Assembly: GCA_010015805.1 (NCBI GenBank)
Contig: ML978132.1
Coordinates: 620,001 to 684,000, forward strand
Source of the DNA: Rhizodiscina lignyota
Taxonomy: Eukaryota > Ascomycota > Dothideomycetes > Aulographales > Rhizodiscinaceae
DNA: 64,000 nucleotides
Direction: 5' to 3'
Shown: positions 11,472 through 23,950 of the stretch, piece after piece
Position numbering within the stretch: the stretch's first letter is position 1
Layout: every line of letters starts with the position of its first letter
Notes under the pieces: model-generated
What the model was told of the DNA's origin: nothing
What the model saw: only the letters and a program-made list of their open reading frames with translations
The model's database searches: none
Position numbers and translations under genes: made by a program

Positions 11472-12660
11472 GTTTCATACACACCGAAGAGCGTGTAATC
11501 TAGCTTTCAGAGATGCTCTTAGTTGGCTTGAAGAGCGAGAGCTGCTTGCCTTTGGAGGTTACAGCTAGTCCGGCGGCCTCTGGTGTACAGCCTCTATATC
11601 TGGTAAAGGGATGTGAGGTTCTCAACAGTATACTACTACTTCATACACTCCGAAGAGTGTATAATCAAGCCCTGAGGATTGCTCTCGCTGGCTTTGAATT
11701 CCAAAAGCAGCTTTGCGCTTGAGCGTATCGGGTTATCCGGCGGCTCTGGCTCTTCTATATCTGATATTGTACAGCGGACCAGTTTTCCAACTGTGTTGCT
11801 ATTGTCACATAAACTCCAACGAGCGTAGGATGAAACTTTTAGAAATACTCCAGTTTGCTCCGAAGAGCAAGAGCCGCTCGCTATTAGGCGTTACGGACTG
11901 GTAAGTCCGTCTGCTATTCTGTCACCCTTGGGCTTTGATAACATGCAAATTGTCCAACAGTGTGCTATCGTTAACTACGCTCCAGCACACATAGAAGCGA
12001 GCTTTCAGAGCCGCTCTCACTCCCCTCGAAGTGCAAGAGATAGTAAGAATTACCCGTTCTTGCTCGCCCGCCGGCGAACTCTTTCGTCATCCCCAAGGGG
12101 CACAGAACGAGATGCCGCTGCAAGGTGAGCACATGGCGATGAGACGAGGCGGGACGATCATACAACGCCCGCCCCATTCGGGCGATTGTTCTCTGCCTTC
12201 CACGAGCAGGGTTAGGCTTACCAAGAGGATGGATACGATGCCCCGTTTTTGGAGCGTGATGGGGTCGCGCTTGTGGCCGTGAGTTGTGCGCGGTGCACGC
12301 GATAGACGGCTTGATACTCCGTGTTGCCTTTGAGGCGTTGGGAGAAGGCCGTGTGGACTCGAGTCGCGTTGCCTGTGATACGAAGCACATGTATATGTGC
12401 TGGGCGTTATAGGGCGCAGAGACGGTGATGGAGTTGTTGGACAAAGCTTTCAAGGCGCTGGGCGGTGATGGTGTACAGGCTCGTGCTTGACGAAGTGTAC
12501 ACGTTTGTTCATAGTTTCGCTATTATCGTATACACCCCGGAGAGCGCGGAACTAAGCTTTCAGAGATGCTCTCGATGGCTTTAGGGTGTAAGAGCTGGCT
12601 TGCTCCGGGGCGTTACAGCTTGCCTGGCCGCCAGATATCCTGTCACCCTTGAGGCTATCA
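11472..12660. repeat. Decayed tandem repeat array, ~166-bp unit
   Basis: At least five diverged copies of one unit are visible, starting near 11472, 11638, 11806, 11971 and 12525. The first four are spaced 166, 168 and 165 bp; the fifth follows after 554 bp of less similar DNA. Each copy begins with a block like catacacyccgaagagcgt, continues with agctttcagagatgctctc and gcaagagctgct, and has a second block related to ggcgttacagcttgtccggc. Copies 3 and 5 also share tgtcaccctt downstream. No long frame runs through the copies, so this looks like non-coding satellite or a decayed element. Seen directly; origin unknown. Confidence 0.7.
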
Positions 12661-15600
12661 GCACAAAGGCTAGAAGACCGAAGACCGAAGGAACAGTTCA
12701 CTTTGCTCGCACTGAATCGCAAGCTCACAACTTACTCGAGATCAAGCGTCCGTACCTACATACAAACGGCGGAAGGAAAACCTTATCGGCTAAGCGAAGG
12801 CCTTGTCCATCTCGTACCTGTTTCATGAGCATGTCGCTCAATGTACCTGTATCAGTTATTCTCCGCACGCGCTAGGTGGTAAGCGGAGTGGCGGCCCACA
12901 GGCGGAACGCGAAGCCGCTGGCCGAAAACGGGCCGTCGTCCGCCAGGAGCGCATGGGCTTATCGAGAAGTAGGCAGTCAGTAGGGGAGGAGGCAGGCCTC
13001 CTTGCTGCATGCACGTGTCTTTGCTAAGTCGCTGGGCCCATGAATAGTCGAATTGGTAATGGCGTAAGGAGGAATACACTTCAGCCATGTGGAAGGCCAT
13101 GGGGCCTCGCAAGGCAGGGGAGCGCACGTATTCTCCGGGCCTCGCACTCGCAAATGAATGGACGCTGAAACTAGCGCTGCACAATGACCATCTGGACTGG
13201 CGAGGTCGCTTGCGACTCGTGAGTTGCGCACACAGCCCGACCGTATTGCGTTGCACGCATGCACCGCGCTTGTTTCTGACAAGACGAGGTGTGGAGTTCG
13301 GCGAGTTTATGTGTCGCAGGTTGGCTGATACAGGGCAGCGAGCAGCTCGCCAACCTGTTTCCGGCGGAGGCGGAGCAGGTTCGACGTGCAGATGGGCTTG
13401 GGGTTTCTGAGCTCATGACGTGCCAAAATCGCCGTCGTATATGCATGTCAAAGAGTGCTGTCGTCACGGTTGCGAGTCTTGAGACTGCTGGCTGGAGGAT
13501 TGACGATTTGCTAACCCGTTGGAGGTGTTGGATGTTGGGCAGACGGGTTTGAGGACGGTGCACGATCCGTCGGAGCTAGCGGAAAGCGTAATCGGAGAAT
13601 TTTGTTCAGGCAATTCGATTGCTTCTTCGAGAGGATGGGCAGAGCGATCACGATGAAGAGACTGATTCCTGATCAACAACTTGCGGGTGACATTCATCCA
13701 GCATCGAAGGGCCAAGGGTCATCGTGATTGACTGCCGGGGCGAGTGAGCGACCACGCAATCTTGCAAGGTTGCGCTGACCCTCAGAGTTGGACAGACGCA
13801 GTAAGGATTTCCTCCAGTGTTGGCTGTGATGAAATTTGCAAGCCAAACTTCCGCCTACTAGAAATTCGCGGTTTAAATTCAGGAGAGGAAGACAGAGCGT
13901 ATCGATAGCCATGCGGGAAAATGGAGTGTCACACCCAATCGATACTAGCCGAAGAGCCTCAGCACTGTCCAGCAGCACGAACGCGCGCGCATAGCAGTGA
14001 TGGAAAAGTGCGTCCCGGTGATGGAAGTGTGATGGCCGAAGATCCGGAAGGGAGAGCGACGGCTAGATAGGCCCCCGTGAATAATTAATACCGCCCTATT
14101 AAGCGCCTAGCAGGCGGCCCATAAGCAGAAAGAATTCGAATTTGCGCGAGTGAGTGGAGGAGAGCGCACCGAGTGCGCTGCGTGTCAAGCGCTCAATCGC
14201 TGGCAGCTGATGTCGAAGTGGGCCACTGGACAAGACATTTTCCACCTTGCTCGCAGCGGCCCGCTGGGTCATTCCCTCCACTCGCCATGAGCATCGTTGA
14301 ACGGCAGAGCGGCGTGATTGGCGATGCTTATTGCAGATTTAGATTGAGCGCCGCCTCGTGGCCAATGGCCAGAGCATCCTCGCGCGACTGGGTTTCAACG
14401 TGCAGCGCCGGCCAATGGGCGGGCGGGCGCGTCGGGAGCACTATGTTTTGCCTCTTCGCAGCCGTTCCTGAGGCATTCGTTTCAGAGTGTGCTGTCGCCG
14501 ATCAAACAGCGCCATCGAGCGGCATGCCTGCAGAGCTTGTCGCTGCTTGCAAGCCACTGCCCACTCCCCACTCACCTCTCCCCAGAGAAAGACTTGCTCC
14601 GGCTGCTGCAAGGTTCGTGCCTCGAGCGACCGGCCTTCGACTTTCCCTTTCCATGACTCGCCCTCGACGTGCAGGTTCTTTGAGCTTTGCGGCAAGCTCG
14701 CATCCAGGCATTGCTTCTTGAGTAAGTGGCAGTGGCTTTATTACTCGTTCGTGAACTTGAACTGGCCAATTTCTCGGCATTTACCAGTATCGACGACGAT
14801 TCGGGCCTATTTGCGTTTAGAAGGCCTGCCGCAGGAGCTCACTTGCAAGGCATGCCTCTTCCTACCCGTCAGCAGATCCGCCAGGCGCAAGTGTAAGACA
14901 CTGCATAGCCGTCCGTCTAAATGGAGAAGACGTGAAATGGCAGCGAGGGCAAGCGAATCAGCATTATATCTTGCGCTTTGCGTTCCCGAATGGACGACAG
15001 TTGAAATGCCGCAATGCGAACGCACTGTGACCATCCGCACTCTGCACCTATAAGGCTGCACGAGTCAAGGAAACAAAGGGCAGAAGCTTAATCGAATTAT
15101 GCATCAATGATCAAGGAAACATTTCGTCCGCCATCCCTGCGGCAAAGAGTGGCTTTGGGCTCACGCAGCAGCACGTAGGTACAGCTGCACAATGACCTGT
15201 AAGGTGGGCTGCACGGAGGAGTGTACAGGTGGTTGGAGATGGAGTAAGCCAGCCAGTGCAGTTGATGACGACTGCTCTCGACGACTAGTCTTCCCAGGGC
15301 TGATGCAGACGAGCAGATGACCTCCAGGTGGGATAAATAGCTGGATGTCGCTTCTGGCACGGTGGCAATGCTGCCGAGGAGTGGAGTGGGTACTGCAAGG
15401 TCAACACTCCACGCCCGTTCTGGTAGGTACAGCAAAGTCGGCGTGAAAGGGAGATGTGTGGGGAAGGCAGTGGAACGTTCATCACTGCTTTTGGCAAGCA
15501 CTGGATTTGATCAGACATTTATTGCTCGACCGTCCTGACCAGTGCTGAGCTCGCCCACGCTGCGGAGCGTGCTCCGTTGTTGTCATTCTTGAGTGCGGCA

Positions 15601-16145
15601 GTCCATATCTGGCCTTCCCAACGCGGAAAGCATGATGGGCGAGATGTCGAAAAAGCAGCGCCCTCAGCTCGACCGGCGGCAAGGAGTGGATACGAAGAGC
15701 ATCGAATTCCTCCGCTCCATCATCCACACACGCGCTGAGCACGGGGCCCTCCACCCTGGCTGGCAGCGTTGCTTGCACCCCGAATCGAGCATCCCTCGCT
15801 GCTGCCCGCTACGCGCTGCGGTGCGGTTTGTCGCTTGTTTCCGCTGGAATCGCGGGCGTCACCATCACTCTCCGGCTCTGGCAAGTGGAATGCGCGCGTG
15901 CCGGCGGCGTGGTCTGCTCGCCAGGGTGCTCTCGATGGCAGCAGAGTTTGCGGGCTGGTTGGCCGTGCGGTGCTGACTCTGGCGGGCGTGCGTCGCCCAG
16001 AATAGCCTCCTGCTCCCTGCCTCGCGCTTGGCCGTTCGCGGTGCTAGCGCGGCTTGGCGGGCGGCCAGTGTGCGCAGTGTTTCAAGTGGCTGGCGGCCCC
16101 GGCAGCTCTCTAACATTCTAAGTCTAAAACCGCTGCCCTCCTCCG
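12661..16145. other. Gene-poor region upstream of ste12
   Basis: About 3.5 kb with many overlapping medium frames on both strands (for example 14173-14721 and 14487-15053 on plus), all rich in Arg, Ser, Cys and Pro with no domain, as expected of GC-rich non-coding DNA. It probably includes the distal promoter and possibly transcribed leader of ste12. Confidence 0.45.
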
Positions 16146-16556
16146 CCGCGACGCTCACGCCTGTTTCGAGTCTTCCCACCCGCCTTCACCACCTCCCACT
16201 CCCACTTTACCCGTACCGCGCAGACAAGAGAGCAGCGCTGCCACGGTCGGCGCTCTTCTTCGACGCTCTTCTCGATTGATTTCGAGACAGGTACAGCATC
16301 AGGAGGCCGGCCCCCCGACTGCGTTTCCCTTCTGCCCTCCGACCGCCGCGACCACCTCCCTCACCTCTGCCCTTCCGCGCTCCGCCGTTTGCTCGTTTGA
16401 CGTCCAAGCATTCGCTTCCAACGCTTGCTACGCTTCATATCAGGCCGCTCCAACCTGGCAGGACCCGTTGCCTTCGCCCTCAATTCATTTCATCGCGTCT
16501 GACGCCCACGCAAACCCGTTGCACCACGTTTTAAGCCCTCATTCTCGCGGCACATC
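16146..16556 (+). promoter_or_regulatory. CT-rich, ATG-free proximal leader of ste12
   Basis: About 410 bases directly ahead of the ste12 start contain long pyrimidine-rich runs (C/T blocks around 16176-16212 and 16310-16385) and no ATG in any frame that I could find. This supports 16557 as the start and suggests core promoter plus 5' UTR. A leader intron cannot be excluded: ACAG|GTACAG near 16290 is a possible donor. Confidence 0.55.
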
Positions 16557-19039
<2,483 letters not shown>

Positions 19040-19850
19040 TCTCATTATGGCGCCGTTCAACTGGTTATGATACCACCGACGCTGTCGGGAAGACTGAACT
19101 GATACCTGCTTCGATTCACTGATTCATATTTTCGCTGAAACAATTTTTCCTTCTCTTCTGCTTTTTTTCTCTTTTTGTGGAACATCTGCATAGATCTCCT
19201 TTGTTCGCAAAGGCGCACTTCTACGACCCCATGTCAACGAGCTAAACGACTACACCAAAACTGACTGCTGTTGCTGCTCGCGCGTCACCTCACGCTCCTT
19301 CATGATCTCCTTCATTCTGCGGGTGTGTTTTTGCCGTGAACGAGGCGTTTTGTCTTCTTCTGCACTCTGCTTTGAAAAGCATTTGGATGGCGATAAGCAT
19401 TTGCTTCTTGTCCTTTTTCCGGTCTTCATCTGACCGCTCTCCTATCTGCATTCTGTCCCGCGGAAAGTTAGAGCGAATTCAAACTGTCCATGGCACAGCG
19501 CGCGCGGGTGGGGTTTCTCTCGAAACGATGAGACGAGTGTCGGCTGATGGGTAGCGCAGCGCAGGCGATGGGGAAATTGGGAATATCATGGGTGGCACAA
19601 AGTCTGCGTGCATGGGCTTTTACTTTCTCTCCTGACTGTAACATAAGCTTCGTACCGTACAAATGAGCTCGACATCTTCTCAACATCTCGTCTGAACATT
19701 GATTTTGATTTCATGCAAGCATCGACCTACAAACTTCCGTCGACCATGTCAACGTTGGTGTGGTATATTCTAAGCATTCATGGCTTCCTTGATAGCACAT
19801 GCCTCATCATACTCGCTCGTACATTCCGGCTACATCTTCTCAAGCCATTC
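19040..19850. other. Convergent 3' region of ste12 and faf1
   Basis: About 810 bp. T-rich sequence at 19130-19200 (ttttcctt and tttttttctcttttt) probably belongs to the ste12 3' UTR. No gene seen. Confidence 0.5.
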
Positions 19851-20897
19851 CTATCTCCTCCTCTTCCCGCTCCCCTGTATACTCGCCACATCCCTCTTAC
19901 TCAAAGTCAGCGTCCCGCCCTTGAACTTCCCCACCCCAGGCGCCCCGACGCCTCTCTCCCTCTTCGCCCCGGTACTAGAGCCTTTCTTCCCCACCGCCCT
20001 CTCCAAAACCACGCCCATCTCCTTCGCCTCCCTCCTCCTCCGCTCCTCCATCTCCTCCCTCTTCTTCGCGATCCCCTTCCGCTGCGCCAGCGGCATGCTC
20101 TTCTGGTGCTTCAGCCCCATATGCGGCTTCCCGCCCAACGAGAGGAAGTGCAGGTCGTGCGCGGCGTGGCGCGCCGCGCCGATTGCTGCCAGCGCGCCTG
20201 CTCCGTTGGTGTTGGCTGGGTTTGAGGGGCGCGAGTGTAGGGAGGGCGTGCTGGAGGGGTAGAAGGTTGATGATGATGAGGGTGTGGTGGAGAGGAGGTG
20301 CGATTCGCGGAGGAGGCGCTGGAGGGAGGCGTCGTTTTGCAGGTTTGTGCTCTCGTCGTCTGTCGAGTCGGCGTCTTTTGAATTCGAGAGGAGGGGGTCC
20401 TTGGGCGCGGAGGGGATCTTGGAGGACTGGTGGGGATTGTTAGAAAACATGTCGTATTTCTTTCGTCTGGCAGGACTGAGATTAAGTGCCAAACTCACCA
20501 TGAACGCCCTCGCCTCCGCCTTGCTCGTCCGGTTCCTCAATTCCGCCTTTCTCAATTCCGGGATTGAACTGCTCATGTGCTCCACAACTTCCACCCTCTC
20601 CACCTCCTCTACCTCGCTATCCTCCGCATCAGACGAAAAGCCATCCCATTCCGAATACTCCTCGTCGTCCCCATCCGCGTCTTCTAACAGCTCCTCTACC
20701 ACCTCCGTCCTCGCCTCCTCCTTCGTTTTTTTCTTCGTTGAGCCGAGGGGTTTAAATCGCGCCTCAAACGCGCGCTGGAAAATCGCGCGCACGTCCTCGC
20801 CGTCTGAGAGGTCCGACGTTGACGCGTCGCTGGCGGGGAGGTCTTTGCGCGCAGGGATAGCGGTGTGGCGCTTACGCTTTCCCAGGGATATCGCCAT
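19851..20897 (-). CDS. faf1: Faf1-like 40S ribosome biogenesis factor
   Basis: Two exons, 20897-20499 and 20426-19851, give 324 residues. The protein starts with a basic patch (GKRKRHT), has a long acidic middle (about 75-115), then IPELRKAELRNRTSKAEARAFM. A conserved NLQNDASLQRLLRESHLL block leads to a Lys/Arg-rich C-terminus (RKGIAKKREEMEERRRREAKE, GKFKGGTLTLSKRDV). This order matches the yeast Faf1/human C1orf131 family, nucleolar proteins needed for 18S rRNA maturation in the small-subunit processome. The 72-nt intron has a perfect TTCTAAC branch site and is a multiple of three without a stop, so retention would add 24 residues. Divergent from his6, 193 bp away. Confidence 0.82.
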   Translation of the reverse strand: MAISLGKRKRHTAIPARKDLPASDASTSDLSDGEDVRAIFQRAFEARFKPLGSTKKKTKEEARTEVVEELLEDADGDDEEYSEWDGFSSDAEDSEVEEVERVEVVEHMSSSIPELRKAELRNRTSKAEARAFMVSLALNLSPARRKKYDMFSNNPHQSSKIPSAPKDPLLSNSKDADSTDDESTNLQNDASLQRLLRESHLLSTTPSSSSTFYPSSTPSLHSRPSNPANTNGAGALAAIGAARHAAHDLHFLSLGGKPHMGLKHQKSMPLAQRKGIAKKREEMEERRRREAKEMGVVLERAVGKKGSSTGAKRERGVGAPGVGKFKGGTLTLSKRDVASIQGSGKRRR

Positions 20898-21090
20898 TGT
20901 ATCCCTTTGTTGGGTTTGTACGACGAAGTGGTCGTGTGAGGAATTTCGTCATTCCAATTCCAGATGCCTGGTCCAAAAATATGTTGCGGAACTTCCCGCA
21001 TATCGAGATTTATACGTCTTCGTCAAGTACCCCCACCACCATTCCGTCTCATCTCACGACGACGAGCACCACCACCAATTGACTCTCAGA
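20898..21090. promoter_or_regulatory. Bidirectional promoter, faf1/his6
   Basis: Only 193 bp separate two divergent start codons, so both core promoters must lie here. It includes a run of CACC/ACGACG triplets just upstream of his6 (21028-21080). No Gcn4-type TGACTC site is certain; a TGACTC at 21080-21085 on the plus strand lies only a few bases before the his6 ATG. Confidence 0.6.
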
Positions 21091-22018
21091 ATGACCGTTT
21101 TCCGGCCCTGCATCGATCTACATGCTGGCGCGGTGAAGCAGATTGTCGGCGGTACGCTCTCATCCACCGCGCCCGACGCATTACAAACGAACTTCGTGTC
21201 AGAGAAGTCGGCGGGGTATTTCGCGGCTCTGTATAAAGAGCATGGACTCAGTGGCGCGCATGTCATAATGCTGGGGCCGGGTAATGAGGATGCGGCGAGA
21301 GAAGCGTGCGAGTGCTGGAGGGGAGGGCTGCAGGTTGGTGGGGGGATTAATGATGGGAATGCGAGGAGGTGGATTGAGTGGGGGGCAGAGAAGGTTAGTT
21401 GTGAATTTGCTCCTGGGGGAGAGATGGCAGATGGGGCATGGGTAATTGGTACTAGATATATGCTGACGGATGGATCAGTAGGTGATAATTACGTCCTACC
21501 TCTTCCCCGACGGCAAGTTCTCTCTCGAGCGGTTACAAGCGGTGCTGAAGGCACTCGACGACGACAAGGAGAAGCTCGTCATCGACCTGAGCTGCAGAAG
21601 GAAAGGAGATACGTGGTTCGTGGCGATGAATAAGTGGCAGACACTCACAGATATGGAGCTCAACCAAGGTCAGTCCGGACAAATTTTGGTAGCTGTCTGT
21701 CGGTAGATATGTAGCTGACGGTACACAGAGTCAATATCAATGCTCGAGCCATACTGCGCCGAATTCCTAATCCACGCTGCGGACAATGAAGGGCTCCAAC
21801 GAGGTATCGACCACGAATTGGTGGAGAAGCTCGCGCAGTGGTGCTCGATACCTGTCACGTATGCTGGCGGTGGAAAGAGCCTAGAAGACCTGGATACCGT
21901 GAAGCAATTAAGTAACGGGAAAATCGACCTTACCATTGGCAGTGCGCTGGACATCTTTGGTGGGAAGGGAGTAAAGTTCGAGGACTGCGTGGCTTGGAAC
22001 CAGAAGCAGGCAAGATGA
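21091..22018 (+). CDS. his6: Phosphoribosylformimino-AICAR ribotide isomerase (histidine biosynthesis, HisA type)
   Basis: Three exons (21091-21393, 21482-21668, 21729-22018) give 259 residues, a full-length eukaryotic HIS6. It catalyses the Amadori isomerisation of ProFAR to PRFAR, the fourth step of histidine synthesis, in the cytosol. The (beta-alpha)8 barrel landmarks are visible: [18 protein letters not shown] with catalytic D9, LQVGGGIND for the first phosphate site, [11 protein letters not shown] with the second catalytic Asp at 136, [12 protein letters not shown] for the second phosphate site, and [13 protein letters not shown] near the C-terminus. Introns are phase 0 and phase 1 with good donors (GTTAGT, GTCAGT). 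Convergent with get4, whose stop is 157 bp away. Confidence 0.95.
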
Positions 22019-22175
22019 TGAATTCTGGAAGATTTGTACGATCATCAGGGGGAATTTCAGCCATATCGGAGCGCTCATGTTATCTACAACGACGCGCATC
22101 GCTGTGTGCAGTCCATATACCCAGGAGAATCCAAATGTCGCTAAAATGCCGTAAAACGTCTCAGTCCATCACGTC

Positions 22176-23290
22176 CTAATCTAGAGCGGGCGGTGCAGGT
22201 GAATTGGCCCCTCTCGGCTTCGCCTTGTCCTTCTTCCCGCTCTTCATCCCTCCCATCAGCATATTGCCCATCATGTCAAACAGCGGATTGCTCTGGCTCG
22301 GAATCTTAATCCCAAAATACATCTCGCCTATCTGCGCCAGCGCCTCGTCCCACGCGCCCCCCAACTCCTTCAAGTGCGCGGCATAGTGCGTCTTCAGCAT
22401 GCGGAATAAACTCGCCTCGCCCCGCTGCACGGCGAGCAGCAACAGCCCGAGGAAGTTGAGTAAGGGGAGGGTCGGGTAGACGCGCAGGTCGGACGAGGAC
22501 GAGGATACTTCTTGCACCACGGGGCCGGGCGTGGAGGAGGAGAGGCGCGAGGTAAATAAAAGAAAGGCCTTGTTGGCCGCGCGCAGGTTGCCCGTCAGCA
22601 GGTAGGGCAGGACGGCGCGCGAGACGTAGACGGGCGCGGTTTGCGATTCGTCTTCCGTGTACCAGTCGTACTCCATGCGCGCGAGGTATTCAGGTGAGTC
22701 CTTGGTGCCGAGGATGAGATGGCGTTCTGCATCGTACGGCTCGTCCTCTGCGATTCCCCTCAATTAGCATAATCGTCTTCCAATGTAAAAGTGGGACTGT
22801 AGATTAGTATCGTACTCACCATCAGCATATAACACCCCCGCCACATGATGCAGCTCCGGATCGCCCGCCGGATACTCGCCCAGCCTTGCGCTCCACGCGA
22901 TCATCTCGTTGACAAACTTCTTCTTCGTCGGCTCGTTCTTTGGAAACGCCCTCAGCACGCTCAAGATGCGCGCCTTGCTCGCCGCGTCGGGCTTCACCTC
23001 CGCCTTGTTGTACACGTCGAGCATGTACATCGCTAGGTCGCCGCCGCTGCCGCCCTGCCCTGCCTTGAGCAGCAGCTGCGCACCCGAGGAGAGGATTTCG
23101 ATGGCTGAATCATGCTGCGAGGATTTGGTGTAGCGTGACGCGATGACGCGGAGTTGTTGGTGGGCCTCGTAGAATTGGCCTTCTTTGACTCTGGTGGGGA
23201 GAGGTTAGCAAGTCGTGTGTGAGGCTGACGAACTGGGCGGGTGTACTTCTCTTGCTGTCGCGCAATTGTCTTTTCGATTTTGCTCGACAT
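22176..23290 (-). CDS. get4: Get4-like protein, tail-anchored protein targeting
   Basis: Three exons (23290-23247, 23190-22820, 22747-22176) give 328 residues. The family (DUF410) signature is strong: VKEGQFYEAHQQLRVIASRY just after the first intron, GAQLLLKAGQGGSGGDLAMY, FVNEMIAWSARLGEYPAGDP with ELHHVAG, and DEPYDAERHLILGTKDSP. The repeats form an alpha-helical solenoid. In yeast Get4 with Get5 bridges the Sgt2 chaperone to the Get3 ATPase, handing tail-anchored membrane proteins to the ER pathway. The C-terminus ends in a Met/Gly stretch and a basic, Pro-rich tail. The second intron follows LYADG and joins to DEPYD as in relatives. Confidence 0.93.
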
Positions 23291-23950
23291 GGTGGCAAGG
23301 CTGATGGGAAAGTGAGGAGAGATTGGAGAAGCTGTGAGAAATGGGGATTTGTGACGTTACTCTCGAGTCAAGAGTGGGGCGGCACACCTCCGCGTGGAGA
23401 TCGTCAGTGTTGTTGCAGACACCCAGTAATACATGTGGTCTAGACGAGCTACTAATTCGCCCAGATGTTTGCACATTCTAATACGTGATGTGAAGTCCTC
23501 CCAAAGCACTCCATACATCGACTTCACCAAATACCGAGAAAGTCATCACTACTCAGGGTCTATATTGAATTCACCATGATTGTGATTTTTGTCTATCGCC
23601 CAGCCTCCCATCGAGACAGTAGCATTAAAGTACAAAGTATACTTGAAGAGTGAATCTGTTCCTTTGCTTTCACTAGTAGTTCGCCTACGCCGCCCCAATG
23701 ATTGAAATTTCTTTCCTTGGTATGCATCCTCTGCAAAAGAGAAAAAAGCCAGCACAATAGCTTCAGTGGCATCTGCCTGAAGGGGTCATGATAATCGGCC
23801 GACATCGTGTCTCTCTTCCTATCGTAATGCCTCCTGCTAGAGGAGGGAGAGCTGAACCCAGTCCGCCAGACCCCTGGTTTGTAACCACCTTCAATGCCAA
23901 CGCAAACGCCGTCCCAAGTTGAATGTCAAGGTATTGAAAGAAAATTTTGT
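23291..23950. other. Region between the remodeller and get4
   Basis: About 660 bp, AT-richer, holding the 3' UTR of the minus-strand remodeller and the promoter of get4. No gene seen; frames at 23549-23805 are random in composition. Confidence 0.5.

Noticed and set aside
14173-15053. Two overlapping plus-strand frames of 182 and 188 codons upstream of ste12
   Set aside because: Rich in Arg, Ser, Cys and Pro without pattern; both strands are equally open, as expected of non-coding GC-rich DNA.
20284-21633. A 449-codon plus-strand frame antisense to faf1 and running into his6
   Set aside because: It is the mirror of the Ser/Glu-rich faf1 coding strand; faf1 and his6 explain the region fully.
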